A stretch of 64,000 nt of DNA from CAJQQY01 sp045104975 (GTDB taxonomy: Bacteria; Bacteroidota; Bacteroidia; Chitinophagales; Saprospiraceae), in the NCBI GenBank assembly GCA_045104975.1, contig JBGCCY010000035.1, positions 1 to 64,000 of the forward strand, in the 5' to 3' direction. Position 1 is the first letter of the stretch; each line of letters begins with the position of its first letter. The translations under genes were made by a program, and so were the position numbers. Positions 37,679-47,805 of the stretch are shown one piece after another. Below the pieces are notes generated by a model. It made no database searches, was not told the DNA's origin, and was given only the letters and a program-made list of their open reading frames with translations.

Positions 37679-37723
37679 CTTTATTATTCACAAAGTGACT
37701 TAAAGTCACCTTGCGAATAATAA
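37679..37723. terminator. hairpin between convergent genes
   Basis: TTTATTATTC...AAAGTGACTT pairs with AAGTCACCTT...GAATAATAAA, with one mismatch and a small internal loop. It lies between the convergent Nudix and DUF4249 genes, and T/A runs on both sides allow use in both directions. Confidence 0.7.
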
Positions 37724-37740
37724 AACTCTCATCCTATATC

Positions 37741-38661
37741 TTAAAATTCATATCGATAAACTACTGAATTATGCAAAGTAAAAACCCCATACCCGCCTTC
37801 CATATTACTATGCACTAAAACAGGCTCTGCAAATGGATTTCCTGAAGCCTCTTGGTTCAAACTTCGAGTAGTTTCATATAGGTAAAGGTCTTTCGATCCT
37901 GTATATAAAACTAAATTAACTGCCACTAATTCAATATTTGACTCCTCTCTATAATATTTAGTATTCATTAATAACCTTAGGTTATAATCATTCCCGTTGA
38001 AAGTAACATCTGGAATTATTTCATCAATGCTATAACCATATTCTGCAATTGGTAAATCAGTAAAAGGATAAACCATATTGGTATAAACTTGACCACTTCC
38101 AGTATCTTTTAGTTCAAGATATGCTTCATAAGAATAGTAGTTTTCTTCTCCAGCAGGATCCTGAATTTTAACTTTCATTAAGTCATATAAATCGGTATCC
38201 ACATCAAAAGGTACTTTGTCAAATTCATAAGATACATTAACAATATCAGCCTTGGAAGGCATTGTCTGAGTTGCACTCACCGGATCATAGCCAGGTGCAG
38301 ATACTTCTAAACGATACGTTCCCGAAGTTAACTCTGGAGCTGATTCACCTAAATATATAAAGGTATTATTGTCGAAAGTGAAATCAAAATATTCATCATT
38401 TCCTTTGAAAAACTTAATCGTTGCATCGTCGATTAAATCGTATTCTTTTTTGTCTACAATACCTAGACTATTTCCAACAAAAACACTAGGAATTGTAGTG
38501 ATATTTGGGTCAAAATTAGGAGTGGACATTTGAGCCGTAACTGCTAATTTAGTCTCATGAGCAGGAAACTCAATAGTTTTCACCTGAGAAAATTTATCTT
38601 TCCCACAACCTAAAACCAAAGTTAGTAACAATATACACACGCAATATTTTATATAGTTCAT
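37741..38661 (-). CDS. DUF4249-family lipoprotein, partner of TonB receptor
   Basis: The 306-residue product has a lipoprotein signal with Cys19 in L-V-L-G-C-G-K. The mature chain is beta-rich, with an early Ig-like part (Y-D-L-I-D-D-A-T-I-K-F-F-K-G-N-D, G-T-Y-R-L-E-V-S-A-P-G-Y) that fits DUF4249. The family almost always lies directly downstream of a CarboxypepD-reg/TonB receptor, as here with a 25-base gap. The outer-membrane lipoprotein probably works with that receptor, perhaps as a surface lid or binding subunit; the cargo is not known. Confidence 0.9.
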   Translation of the reverse strand: MNYIKYCVCILLLTLVLGCGKDKFSQVKTIEFPAHETKLAVTAQMSTPNFDPNITTIPSVFVGNSLGIVDKKEYDLIDDATIKFFKGNDEYFDFTFDNNTFIYLGESAPELTSGTYRLEVSAPGYDPVSATQTMPSKADIVNVSYEFDKVPFDVDTDLYDLMKVKIQDPAGEENYYSYEAYLELKDTGSGQVYTNMVYPFTDLPIAEYGYSIDEIIPDVTFNGNDYNLRLLMNTKYYREESNIELVAVNLVLYTGSKDLYLYETTRSLNQEASGNPFAEPVLVHSNMEGGYGVFTLHNSVVYRYEF

Positions 38662-38686
38662 TTTATTTTTATTTTAATTATTTTTA

Positions 38687-41056
38687 TTAGAATTTAATCG
38701 CATAAGAAAAAGAAGGAATAATTGGAAGGATGCTAATCTCCTTTAATCTCCGAGTATATGTTCCAGTTCCAGGATCATAATCTTCTTCTGCAAAAAGATA
38801 ATATGGATTACTATTCCAATATGCATTATATACGCTGATGATCCATTTTCGCTCATACTTAGCTTTCTTTTTCTTAAATTCTACACTCAAATCTAATCGA
38901 TGACTATTAGACATTCGATAAGCATTTTTATCTCCTAGCACTTCAACATCTTGGAAAAATGGCTGACCTCCGCCATTAAAAGCGCCAACTGAATATCGAG
39001 CAGTAGGCAATGAAACCGCATTTCCAGTCCCAAAGATCCAAGCTCCAGAGAATGAAATTCGTTCGTTCAAATCGTGAGCAACGACTACAGAAACATCATG
39101 CCTTCTATCATATCGAAATGGGTAAGTTTCACCTCCATTAATCTCTGGAAAGGTTCTGTTATTCCAAGACAACGTATATCCAACCCATCCTGTAGTCCGA
39201 CCTCTTTTTTTCTGTAAAAAGAATTCTAAACCATAGGCTTCCCCATCTCCTTGAGTAACTTTTGTTTGCCAATCATTTCCAAATCCTGAAAAGAAACTTG
39301 CTCCTTCTTTATAAGAAACCACATTCTTCATTTGCTTATAAAAGCCTTCAATAGATAATTCATATTTATCATTGATTGTTTTAGCAGCGCCGATAGCAGC
39401 CTGCCAGGATTGTTGTGGTTTAATATTTTCCGTACTAGGTACCCAAAGATCAGTCGGCAAACTCAATGCTTCACTAGTCAGCAAATTAATAAATTGGGTC
39501 ATAGTAGTAAATGCTCCTTTCAATGCAATATCGTTATTCAACAAATACCGCATCCCAATTCTTGGTTGTAGTGAAGTATAAAATTCATCATTGACTTTAA
39601 AACCTGAAGCGTGAACTCCAATATTAGCTTTAAAATTTCCGAATTTCATATCATCTTCTACATACAAATCGAACTCTGCTGAAGTTTCTTTTTGCGAACC
39701 AATCAATGTATCAATTGGAGTATCATCTCCAGATTCAATTTTAAAATTCAACGCACCTGGACGATATGTATGATGAGTCGCACTTCCTCCAAACCTAATG
39801 TAATGATTTGGATTTGGAATAAAATCAAAATCTAATTTTCCCGTCCAATCCTCAATTCCTGAAATATACTTTGCTGAAAACTTTTCATTTGCACCTGAAT
39901 CTTTGTCTTCATACCCAACGACAAAGTCAATATTATAATTACTGTAGGTCATCGTCGTATTTAAAAATAACCTTTTGTTGATTTGATAATTCCAACGAAA
40001 TGCACTAATTAAATTCCCCCACTCAATTCCTCCTTCACTCACCAAATCATCTTCTTCATATCTATTGAAAAATACATCTGCTCCAGAGTACACGCTTAAA
40101 AATAATCGATGTTTATCATTAACCTTATGTTGCAACTTAGCATTCAAATCGTAGAAATAAAGTTTGGGTGTAATTTTACCTCCATCAGCTGAAGCTGCTT
40201 TTTTTACAATAGGACGGAAAATCAAATCAGCATAAGTTCTACGAGCAGAAACCAAAATAGAAGTTTTATCTTTTTGGATAGGGCCTTCCAAAGTAAATTT
40301 TGAAGAGATCAATCCAATTGAACCTTCTCCATGCCATTCTTTCAAATTTCCCTCCTTCATATTAATTTCCAAAACGGAAGATAATCGTCCTCCATATCTT
40401 GCTGGAAAACCACCTTTGGTCAAGGTAACATTCTTAATCGCATCAGCATTAAATACTGAAAAGATTCCTAAAACATGGCTCACATTATAAACAGGAACTC
40501 CATCTAATAAAACCAAATTCTGATCAGGACTTCCTCCTCGTACATACAATCCACTTTGTCCTTCCCCACCCGACTGCACACCTGGAAGCAATTGCAAAGT
40601 TTTCAAAACATCAACTTCTCCTAATAAAGCAGGCATTCTTTTAATTTGTTCAATAGGAACGTCGATTCGGCTCATTTGAGTTTCTTCCTCAATTCTACCA
40701 ACTCGCTCGGCGACAACTTCGACTTCTTGAAGTGAAACCTCATCAGATAATTTTATATTGATGTTTAAATCTTTATCCAAATAAATTGGAATCACCTTGG
40801 TCTGGTAACCAATGTAAGAAAAGGATAAATAAACTGAATCTTGAGGTAAGGTTAAACTATAAAATCCGTAAGTGTTGGTGGTATTTCCAGCCAAACTTTT
40901 GGCATCAAAAACATTTGCGGCAATTAATTTTTCGCCAGTTTTTTCATCTTCAATGTAGCCGCTGATGGTATATTTTTTCTGCGAACTTACTTGCGCAAAA
41001 CTTAGATTGGAAAAAAGAACCAAAATAAGAATAGTAAAAATGTGATTTCGTTTCAT
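38687..41056 (-). CDS. TonB-dependent receptor with carboxypeptidase-regulatory-like domain
   Basis: The 789-residue product has a signal peptide (residues 1-21) and a CarboxypepD-reg-like domain at 28-115 (T-I-S-G-Y-I-E-D-E-K-T-G-E-K-L-I-A-A-N-V). The plug domain at about 120-235 contains L-L-P-G-V-Q-S-G-G-E-G, L-Y-V-R-G-G-S-P-D-Q-N-L-V-L-L-D-G-V-P-V-Y and R-Y-G-G-R-L-S-S-V. A 22-strand-type barrel follows. With the downstream DUF4249 gene it forms a two-gene operon. A LytTR regulator gene is divergent from it across 189 bases and may control it (inference). Such receptors import substrates with TonB; the cargo is unknown. Confidence 0.93.
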   Translation of the reverse strand: MKRNHIFTILILVLFSNLSFAQVSSQKKYTISGYIEDEKTGEKLIAANVFDAKSLAGNTTNTYGFYSLTLPQDSVYLSFSYIGYQTKVIPIYLDKDLNINIKLSDEVSLQEVEVVAERVGRIEEETQMSRIDVPIEQIKRMPALLGEVDVLKTLQLLPGVQSGGEGQSGLYVRGGSPDQNLVLLDGVPVYNVSHVLGIFSVFNADAIKNVTLTKGGFPARYGGRLSSVLEINMKEGNLKEWHGEGSIGLISSKFTLEGPIQKDKTSILVSARRTYADLIFRPIVKKAASADGGKITPKLYFYDLNAKLQHKVNDKHRLFLSVYSGADVFFNRYEEDDLVSEGGIEWGNLISAFRWNYQINKRLFLNTTMTYSNYNIDFVVGYEDKDSGANEKFSAKYISGIEDWTGKLDFDFIPNPNHYIRFGGSATHHTYRPGALNFKIESGDDTPIDTLIGSQKETSAEFDLYVEDDMKFGNFKANIGVHASGFKVNDEFYTSLQPRIGMRYLLNNDIALKGAFTTMTQFINLLTSEALSLPTDLWVPSTENIKPQQSWQAAIGAAKTINDKYELSIEGFYKQMKNVVSYKEGASFFSGFGNDWQTKVTQGDGEAYGLEFFLQKKRGRTTGWVGYTLSWNNRTFPEINGGETYPFRYDRRHDVSVVVAHDLNERISFSGAWIFGTGNAVSLPTARYSVGAFNGGGQPFFQDVEVLGDKNAYRMSNSHRLDLSVEFKKKKAKYERKWIISVYNAYWNSNPYYLFAEEDYDPGTGTYTRRLKEISILPIIPSFSYAIKF

Positions 41057-41245
41057 AAAATACGCTAGGTTTTAGCAATGTTAATAATTTGTTGTCAATT
41101 TCATTTACTAGACAATTCCTTTATTAAATCCCCCTACGCAGATTTTATTTTATTTTAAATAAAATTAAGAGTTCTTTCTTTTCCTTGATTATTTTGAAAA
41201 ATTAGTAATTTCGATTTTTTAAACTTGTAATAAACAAACAAACGA

Positions 41246-42103
41246 TTGAAGCAATTCTTAAAAAAATTAAATGAGCCATTTCCTGAGTCTGAGACGCCTA
41301 GGGGAAATGTAATTAACGTAATAGGTGTAGGTGCATTTATTACTTTCTTTTTATATTTTTTTCAAGTTGGGGGAATGAATAATTATGATGGGAATGCTTT
41401 TTTGATGTGTCTGAATTTTGGAGTAATTACAGTTGTTGTAGCACTTTTTTTTGATTTCTTTGTGGCGTATGTTTTAAAAATAAAAAAAGATGAACCATCC
41501 TGGACTTTGAAGAAATGGATTATTTATATGTTTCTGCTATTGATTTTAATAAGCCAAGTCAACTATGCTTATTATTGTTATTTGGCAGGATTTAAAAATA
41601 TCGGCTGGGAAGATTTTTGGGCAATGATTTTTTATACTGTTTCCGTTGGAATTTTTCCAGTTGTCTTTTCTGGATTGATTGTTCAGATAAAATCAAATCA
41701 AAGAAATCAAATTCAAGCGGCTGATTTACAAACTAGTTTTCCCAAAAAAGAAATCCATCACGAGGTTGTTCATCTTTTTTCAGATAATAAAAATCAAAAT
41801 TTTCAAATTCCCATTAACGATATTTTTTATATTGAAGCGATGCAAAATTATGTTTCCGTTTGTTATTTTAAAAATGAAACCACCCAAAAGGAGCTTCTTC
41901 GAAACACTATCAAAAATTTAGAAGCGCAACTTGACTCAACTATTTTGATTCGTTGTCATCGATCATTTATTGTCAATTCTGATTTGATTGAAAATGTAGA
42001 AGGCAATGCTCAAGGTTTGAGATTGAGTTTAAAAAAATTAGACGATTTTGAAGTGCCAGTTTCGAGAAAGTACATTCCAGTTTTGAAAAAAATTATCGAT
42101 TAA
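41246..42103 (+). CDS. LytTR-family regulator with N-terminal membrane domain
   Basis: The 285-residue product starts at a TTG (41246); no in-frame ATG lies near, and the N-terminus fits this family. Four hydrophobic segments fill residues about 22-160. Residues about 175-285 are a LytTR DNA-binding domain: I-F-Y-I-E-A-M-Q-N-Y-V-S-V, then L-I-R-C-H-R-S-F-I-V-N. No response-regulator receiver domain is present, so it belongs to the membrane-anchored LytTR type, where a signal in or at the membrane is thought to reach DNA directly. It is divergent from the TonB receptor/DUF4249 operon, a plausible target. Confidence 0.9.
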   Translation: MKQFLKKLNEPFPESETPRGNVINVIGVGAFITFFLYFFQVGGMNNYDGNAFLMCLNFGVITVVVALFFDFFVAYVLKIKKDEPSWTLKKWIIYMFLLLILISQVNYAYYCYLAGFKNIGWEDFWAMIFYTVSVGIFPVVFSGLIVQIKSNQRNQIQAADLQTSFPKKEIHHEVVHLFSDNKNQNFQIPINDIFYIEAMQNYVSVCYFKNETTQKELLRNTIKNLEAQLDSTILIRCHRSFIVNSDLIENVEGNAQGLRLSLKKLDDFEVPVSRKYIPVLKKIID

Positions 42104-42243
42104 ACTACCACATAGCGTTGAATCCCATCCCTTTTCTCTTTGTCATTCGTCCCAATTGCTTGTATTTATCCCATTTTATTGTCGTTCGTCACCTCTTCCA
42201 ATTTCTTATTTTTTCTTGAATTACATTTGAAGAAAAAAAAATT

Positions 42244-42951
42244 ATGGAAGCATTATCAGTAATTTCAAAAGCACTTTTAGCTATTCATGTATTCTGCGGA
42301 TTTTCAAGTATTATTCTTTTTTGGATTCCAATTTTTCTAAAAAAAGGAAGTAAGAATCACATTTTGATTGGCAAAATCTATGTTTTACTCATGTGGGCTG
42401 TAGTAATTTCTGCAGGTCTATTAAGTGTGAAAAATATTATTATTGGAGAATTTGTCATGGCAGCATTTCTAGGTTTCTTAGCAATTATTACTGCTAACCC
42501 GTTGTGGTATGGAATTGCCATTTTAAAAAATAAAAAAGGATTAAGCGTTAGTTATCAAAAAAAACATATGGCATTTAACGCATTAATTACACTAGCTGGA
42601 GTCTTACTTTTTGCTTATGGAATTTACTTAAAAGGTCAAGGTGCAGGTGTACTAATGTTAATCTTTGGAATACTGGGAATGACCTCTGGCAGAGACGTAT
42701 TAGCATCATACCAAGGCAAAAATGAAAAAACAAGTTGGATCGAAGAGCATATTTCAGGAATGTTGGTGAGTGGAATTGCAGCATATACTGCTTTTGCCGT
42801 TTTTGGGGGAAGAAATTTTTTCATGGAATACTTGACTGGGTATTGGTCGATCATTCCTTGGGTTGCACCCACCGTTATTGGAATCACAATAATTAGATAT
42901 TATAAAAATACTTATTTGAAAAAACGATCTGTCACAACCAACAAGTTTTAA
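42244..42951 (+). CDS. DUF2306-like integral membrane protein
   Basis: The 235-residue product is almost entirely hydrophobic, with about seven predicted membrane helices. Conserved-looking features are H15-V-F-C-G-F near the first helix, G-S-K-N-H-I-L-I-G-K-I-Y-V after the first loop, and a Q-K-K-H-M-A-F-N motif at about 105. The first-helix histidine and the H-x-x-x-G-K-x-Y pattern resemble DUF2306 membrane proteins. The function is unknown; histidines in helices could bind haem, but this is speculation. The gene lies 140 bases after the LytTR gene with no terminator seen between, so co-transcription is possible. Confidence 0.8.
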   Translation: MEALSVISKALLAIHVFCGFSSIILFWIPIFLKKGSKNHILIGKIYVLLMWAVVISAGLLSVKNIIIGEFVMAAFLGFLAIITANPLWYGIAILKNKKGLSVSYQKKHMAFNALITLAGVLLFAYGIYLKGQGAGVLMLIFGILGMTSGRDVLASYQGKNEKTSWIEEHISGMLVSGIAAYTAFAVFGGRNFFMEYLTGYWSIIPWVAPTVIGITIIRYYKNTYLKKRSVTTNKF

Positions 42952-43019
42952 GTTCCATTAAATTAGATTTAGGCATGATGTTCGTTCCATTCTAATCAGA
43001 TAACTTAGCATACGCACAG

Positions 43020-43027
43020 TAATTTTG
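43020..43027 (+). promoter_or_regulatory. possible Bacteroidota -7 box before the GTG-start barrel gene
   Basis: TAATTTTG fits TAnnTTTG and lies 20 bases before the GTG at 43048. No matching -33 TTG was found, so the call is tentative. Confidence 0.35.
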
Positions 43028-43047
43028 AAATTATTTAACTTCAAACT

Positions 43048-44043
43048 GTGAGAAAGCTAACCTTAATCATCATCTTATTTACTTCATGTCTAACTGCCTT
43101 TGGGCAAATGCCACTTCCAAAAAAACCTACTACCTCCAAAAAAAATCCATTGCCAAAAGCATATTATTTTTCAGATTGGAGTTTGGGACTTTCATTTAAA
43201 TCTTCCTTAGAAAACATTTTACCTAATGTATTTTCTTCTGATGAATTTGAGTTTGAGTACAAGCCTAAATTTTCTTATGAGTTTGAATTATTTATCGAGC
43301 GAAGATTAGATGATAATTGGGTGTGGGTAAGTGGTATAAATTATCACAGCGTTTCAATTGAGTACAATCATAATTTTCCTATTATTTTTGACAAAAAAAA
43401 TAGTTCTTCAATTGATGGTAAATTTATCAATCAATATGATTTCACGATCAATAATTCATTTGAACATCTAAAATTTATTGGTACAGCAGAGTACACAATT
43501 ATGGTAGATGAAAATGATTATCAAGATGGAGAACAATTAAATTTTAGAGTTTCATCAGTCAATACCATAAAGTATTTAGGTATCCCATTGGCACTTAAAA
43601 AAGAATTTGGTCACCGAAAATTAAGGTTTAGTTTAAAAGCAGGAATAGAGGCAGCCATGATGATCAAATCTAAAATTGATTATAATAAATATCACCAATC
43701 AGGTTTTCATGTGGAAGGTAGGCGGCCAGATTATAAATCTAACAGGATTGGAAGTATCCCAATTCAAAGAGCAAAATTATCAGATCTGGAAATTATTTCT
43801 CAATCGAATAATTTGCAAAAACTGCAAATTAATGGTTTAGTCAATGTGGGATTATTGCATACTTATAAATATAATACTTTCTTTTTGGAGGCAGAGTTCA
43901 AGCGAGGTATGTCTAGATTAGCACAAAAAGATACGCATACTAGTTATCTATTTAACTATGGTCTAAGAACAGGATTTATTAAAAGATTTAAAGAAAGTAA
44001 AATCTATAATATGCCTACACCAAAGCAAAAATTTAAGTGGTAA
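43048..44043 (+). CDS. outer membrane beta-barrel protein of unknown function
   Basis: The 331-residue product starts at a GTG (43048), chosen because it gives a clean signal peptide (residues 1-20, ending A-F-G-Q). A short basic, proline-rich linker follows (P-L-P-K-K-P-T-T-S-K-K-N-P-L-P-K). The rest is beta-rich with alternating patterns typical of PorT/OmpW-like small barrels, for example Y-L-G-I-P-L-A-L-K-K-E-F and L-K-A-G-I-E-A-A-M-M. The function is unknown. A strong bidirectional terminator follows. Confidence 0.8.
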   Translation: MRKLTLIIILFTSCLTAFGQMPLPKKPTTSKKNPLPKAYYFSDWSLGLSFKSSLENILPNVFSSDEFEFEYKPKFSYEFELFIERRLDDNWVWVSGINYHSVSIEYNHNFPIIFDKKNSSSIDGKFINQYDFTINNSFEHLKFIGTAEYTIMVDENDYQDGEQLNFRVSSVNTIKYLGIPLALKKEFGHRKLRFSLKAGIEAAMMIKSKIDYNKYHQSGFHVEGRRPDYKSNRIGSIPIQRAKLSDLEIISQSNNLQKLQINGLVNVGLLHTYKYNTFFLEAEFKRGMSRLAQKDTHTSYLFNYGLRTGFIKRFKESKIYNMPTPKQKFKW

Positions 44044-44063
44044 AATAGAATCTATTTCGAAAG

Positions 44064-44127
44064 AAAATATGGGTAGTATTTTCAAATGGCTTTTCAGTAA
44101 AGCTGTTGAAAATACTACCCATATTTT
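44064..44127. terminator. bidirectional intrinsic terminator
   Basis: A perfect 21-bp stem (44064-44084 with 44107-44127, core ATATGGGTAGTATTTTCA) encloses a 22-base loop. A and T runs flank both sides. It sits between the convergent barrel and T9SS-protein genes. Confidence 0.9.
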
Positions 44128-44128
44128 T

Positions 44129-47100
44129 TTACCGAACTAAAGTCAAATCTCCATTCTCAGCAACTCTCTCTCCAGTTGGTAATTCAATTACGAAGGTATA
44201 AGCATAGACATCTGACGGTGCAGCATTGTCATCAATTTTTCCATCCCATCCATGATCGACTCCCTTACCTTCATGCACTTTTTGTCCCCAACGATTATAG
44301 ATATTAAATTCAAGTACTTCTATATTTTGACCATTGATAACTATTTCAAATTTATCATTTAATCCATCTCCATCTGGTGTAAATACATTAGGAGTTATAT
44401 AATCCGGTCCAGAAACGTCAATATCAATAGATAAAACATCAGTACAACCATATTGATCGGTCACTGTGATAAAATAAGTTTCACCATCCAAATTAATAGG
44501 AGTTACTATTTCAGAATTAGCAGTTCCGCCTGTACTCCAATCATAGGTGATATTATCAGATGGATTAGTTTCAACTGTCAAAGTAGTGTTGTTACCTTGA
44601 GCAATTTCTCCTGAAGGATCAGCAAATAAGTTAGTAATATCTACTCCATCTTCTACCGTTACAGTTACTATTTGGTCTACAGCAGGGCAATTATTATCAT
44701 CGACAAATGAAACGATATATTGCGTAGTTTGAGATAAATTTCCAGTTTCAAGAGTACCACCGGTGGTTCCATCTGGTTGCCAAGTGAAGGTTCCTCCAAC
44801 ATTGGCTGTAGCCGTTAAAGTAGTTTCCATTCCATTACAAATAGTTACATCTTCCACGGTAATAACTGGAGCAGGATTCACCGTTATTGTGAATGATTGT
44901 TCCACTACACAATCACCTCGAGTTGCGGTCAAAGTATATGTAGTTGTCTCCGTAGGTGTAAAAATATTATCGGCCAAGATTGGATTACCCACTCCAGCAA
45001 TTGGAGTCCATTGGTAAGAAATATCAGGCGCAGTAACAATATTTAAAATAAGAACTTCCTCTCCTGCACAAATAATTTCGTCACTTAAAGCTGGTATTAC
45101 CGGTGCTTCAACTGTCGATATAGTCACACTATCAATGACTGGATTTGGGCATTGTGTATTGGTTGTCAAAAGGTAATAAGTAGTGGTTTCGGTTGGAGAA
45201 ACATTTGGATTTGAATCATTGGAATTTAAAGTACCATTGCTTGAAGTCCAAGTATAATTTACCCCAGTCGTCGCTGGTCCACCAAGGTCAATATTATCGC
45301 CTTCACACAACGTTGTATTTTCTGCAATGTCAAAGGATGGTGCCGATACATTTAGAACGGTAACCACAATGGTATCCATATCTGAGCAATCTGTAGTGGA
45401 AGCAGTTGCTATATATTCATAATCTCCTGCAGGAAGTCCTGTCGTATTCAAAATCGGATTAGCACAATCGTTACAACTTAAGGAACCTGCAAAACCACTC
45501 CATTCCCAAGTCACATCAACTAAATTACTTTGCGCTCCTAAAGCCATACTTTCTCCTCCACATAACATAACATCTGCGCCAGCATCAATTACCATAAATG
45601 CAACATCTACTGATAACGTATCTACAAAACAAGCTCCTGTAATTTCAACCTGATAGGTCATTGGTCCATTGACTACTACTGTTGGATTTGGACAATCTGT
45701 ACAACTTAAACCATCGGTTGGAAACCAATTATAAAGTGATCCTCCTGAAGCTTCCAAAACAAATGGTGCTCCTGGGCAAGCGGCTACATCTTGAGAAATT
45801 GTTAAGTTAGCAGCATTAGGATCAAGTACTCCTACAGTTGTAGAAGAAAAATCCATAGAAACTCCTCCTCCCTGAATACTTCCTCCAAAGTCATTGATTA
45901 AAACCAAATACCATTGTCCTTCGGTGACTGGTAAAGTTGTAACAAAGCCATCTCCTCCTGCCCCTTCTTCAGTATCTGTAACTGTTGATCCATCAAATGG
46001 ATTTTCATCTACTAAACCTGTAGTGGTTTGAGTGCCGGCCCAAGTACTTCTTGCTGGTTGGTTATTTTTCATAAAATCACAAATATCAGCTTGCTCGGCT
46101 ATCGGGCCCCAAACATTAATGTCAATATCAGAAGCTTCAAAAACGCTTCCTGGACTTGCCAAAAATCCAAAATTTCCATCTTCCTGAGCTTGGAATGTAA
46201 ACCAAGTGAAATGCCCTTGACCGATTCCGCCCCATGATCCATCATTCACCCCTGGAATAAAACATTCAGGTTCATCTGTCATTTGTTGATTGACTTGAAT
46301 TAGAGAAGGAACATTCCCACAACCATTAATGGATAGTGCATCATCACAATTTGCCGCAGGTGGTAAAGCAATTGGACAAGTTGTCGTATCAACAAAAATA
46401 TCAAAATCAGTACAAGCAACTGAGTTGTCCACCACAAAATAATAGGTTCCTGCAAGTTCTAAATATGCCGATTCTATTGTTGCTGTATCGCTCATTAAAC
46501 TCGAAGCAGCTCCAATACAATTAAACGCATCTTCGGGACAAGCATCATAAATTGAGATTCCTGTATTCGCTCCCACTCCTACCAATTCAACTGTAATACA
46601 TTCATCACCAGGAGAATCGTAGGTAAAAATATAATCCTCTCCTCCTAATAAATTCAATCCAAATGGACATGGCCCAAATGCTTGTGAATTAAAAGTTCCA
46701 CAAGTACTTAAACCATCCATATCAAAAGGCAAAGTTGGAATTGCTTCTGGATTAGCGCAAGTAATAAAAGTATTATTACAGGCTGCTGTTGTACATTCCC
46801 ATGTCAATTCAAAACCTTCTTGCGTCACCGAACCATCAGAGGTAAATCCAATTGTAACACAATCAGAATCCAATCCAAATGAAGTCGCAGCACTTCCTCC
46901 TGTGATATTTAAAAACTCCGGTGCAGCAGTACTATTGCCTGCATAAAAAGTCAAATTATCAAAGTTGTTTTCAATAGTAGCACTCACCAAATTAATATTA
47001 ATACAGGCATGTGGATCAGAAGGGCAAATTGTAAATGTATTGTTTTCACTATTCGAATAATCTGCATCTGGGCCACCTGAATCAAACAAGGTTCCAGAGC

Positions 47101-47668
47101 AAAAAGAAACCAAATCAGTATCTCCCATATTAAAAATCACATCTGGTTCTTTGACACATAAAACAAAATCACCCCAATTTGGTGAAGCTGTAGCCGACCA
47201 ATCTTCAACCCTCAAATAATATGTAAATCCTGGTGTCAATCCTAAAAGCACAATTTCTAAACTATTTTCTCCAGCCAATGCAGCTACACAATCTAATTCC
47301 TCCAATCCATCTATCGAACAATCTCCACGATAAATCGCCATTTGTGGTTGTACAATTCCACCATTTGGTCCCTCTACTGCATCCAATTCAATTTGAACAT
47401 CTACTAAACTACCATCGGCTGGAACATCAAATGAAAACCAAACATCAGCATCTGGTGCACTACCATTAAAACAAGATGGGATATTACCATTTGTCGTAGT
47501 TGAAATCACACTAGGAGTTGCCATGACATTGTTAAATGTATCTAACACAGGGCAAATAGGTGCCTCACCTAAATTCACCAAAGTAGCACATTCATCATTC
47601 GAAGGTTGAGCAAAAAGGACTAAGGAAGTTAAAAAGAAAAACAAAAAAGGTAGTATTCGATTCATCAT
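44129..47668 (-). CDS. large T9SS surface protein with PKD-like modules and gliding-motility C-terminal domain
   Basis: The 1179-residue product has a signal peptide (residues 1-20, ending F-A-Q). The first 600 residues hold PPC-like binding modules (D-V-W-F-S-F-D-V-P-A, G-F-T-Y-Y-L-R-V-E-D-W and similar). Residues about 620-1080 hold tandem approximately 85-residue Ig/PKD-like modules of the form C-x-G-x-x-x-L ... Y-x-W-x-P ... T-Y-x-L-T. The last 90 residues are the CHU_C domain: P-N-V-F-T-P-D-G-D-G-L-N-D-K-F, then I-Y-N-R-W-G-Q-K-V, then D-V-Y-A-Y-T-F. It is secreted by the type IX system and held at the surface. An adhesin role is inferred. The ATG at 47665 is an equally possible start. 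Confidence 0.9.
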   Translation of the reverse strand: MMNRILPFLFFFLTSLVLFAQPSNDECATLVNLGEAPICPVLDTFNNVMATPSVISTTTNGNIPSCFNGSAPDADVWFSFDVPADGSLVDVQIELDAVEGPNGGIVQPQMAIYRGDCSIDGLEELDCVAALAGENSLEIVLLGLTPGFTYYLRVEDWSATASPNWGDFVLCVKEPDVIFNMGDTDLVSFCSGTLFDSGGPDADYSNSENNTFTICPSDPHACININLVSATIENNFDNLTFYAGNSTAAPEFLNITGGSAATSFGLDSDCVTIGFTSDGSVTQEGFELTWECTTAACNNTFITCANPEAIPTLPFDMDGLSTCGTFNSQAFGPCPFGLNLLGGEDYIFTYDSPGDECITVELVGVGANTGISIYDACPEDAFNCIGAASSLMSDTATIESAYLELAGTYYFVVDNSVACTDFDIFVDTTTCPIALPPAANCDDALSINGCGNVPSLIQVNQQMTDEPECFIPGVNDGSWGGIGQGHFTWFTFQAQEDGNFGFLASPGSVFEASDIDINVWGPIAEQADICDFMKNNQPARSTWAGTQTTTGLVDENPFDGSTVTDTEEGAGGDGFVTTLPVTEGQWYLVLINDFGGSIQGGGVSMDFSSTTVGVLDPNAANLTISQDVAACPGAPFVLEASGGSLYNWFPTDGLSCTDCPNPTVVVNGPMTYQVEITGACFVDTLSVDVAFMVIDAGADVMLCGGESMALGAQSNLVDVTWEWSGFAGSLSCNDCANPILNTTGLPAGDYEYIATASTTDCSDMDTIVVTVLNVSAPSFDIAENTTLCEGDNIDLGGPATTGVNYTWTSSNGTLNSNDSNPNVSPTETTTYYLLTTNTQCPNPVIDSVTISTVEAPVIPALSDEIICAGEEVLILNIVTAPDISYQWTPIAGVGNPILADNIFTPTETTTYTLTATRGDCVVEQSFTITVNPAPVITVEDVTICNGMETTLTATANVGGTFTWQPDGTTGGTLETGNLSQTTQYIVSFVDDNNCPAVDQIVTVTVEDGVDITNLFADPSGEIAQGNNTTLTVETNPSDNITYDWSTGGTANSEIVTPINLDGETYFITVTDQYGCTDVLSIDIDVSGPDYITPNVFTPDGDGLNDKFEIVINGQNIEVLEFNIYNRWGQKVHEGKGVDHGWDGKIDDNAAPSDVYAYTFVIELPTGERVAENGDLTLVR

Positions 47669-47785
47669 ATATTTTTTTCTAAAGATAAATTTATATATGG
47701 TTTGGAAGTGTAATAAAGATTATTTTTTTTGTAATAATTTAACTTTTAATAAAAAATAAAAAACTAGATTTTCATGATAAAAAAT

Positions 47786-47793
47786 TACTTTTG
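47786..47793 (+). promoter_or_regulatory. Bacteroidota -7 box (TAnnTTTG)
   Basis: TACTTTTG ends 12 bases before the ATG at 47806, so the transcript would have a leader of only a few A-rich bases. It also argues against the in-frame TTG at 47791, which lies inside the box. Confidence 0.5.
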
Positions 47794-47805
47794 CAAAAAA
47801 AAAAT

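Noticed and set aside
44763..47469. Several plus-strand frames of 60-85 codons opposite the T9SS protein gene
   Set aside because: They are antisense shadows of a long, well-supported coding frame with no domain of their own.
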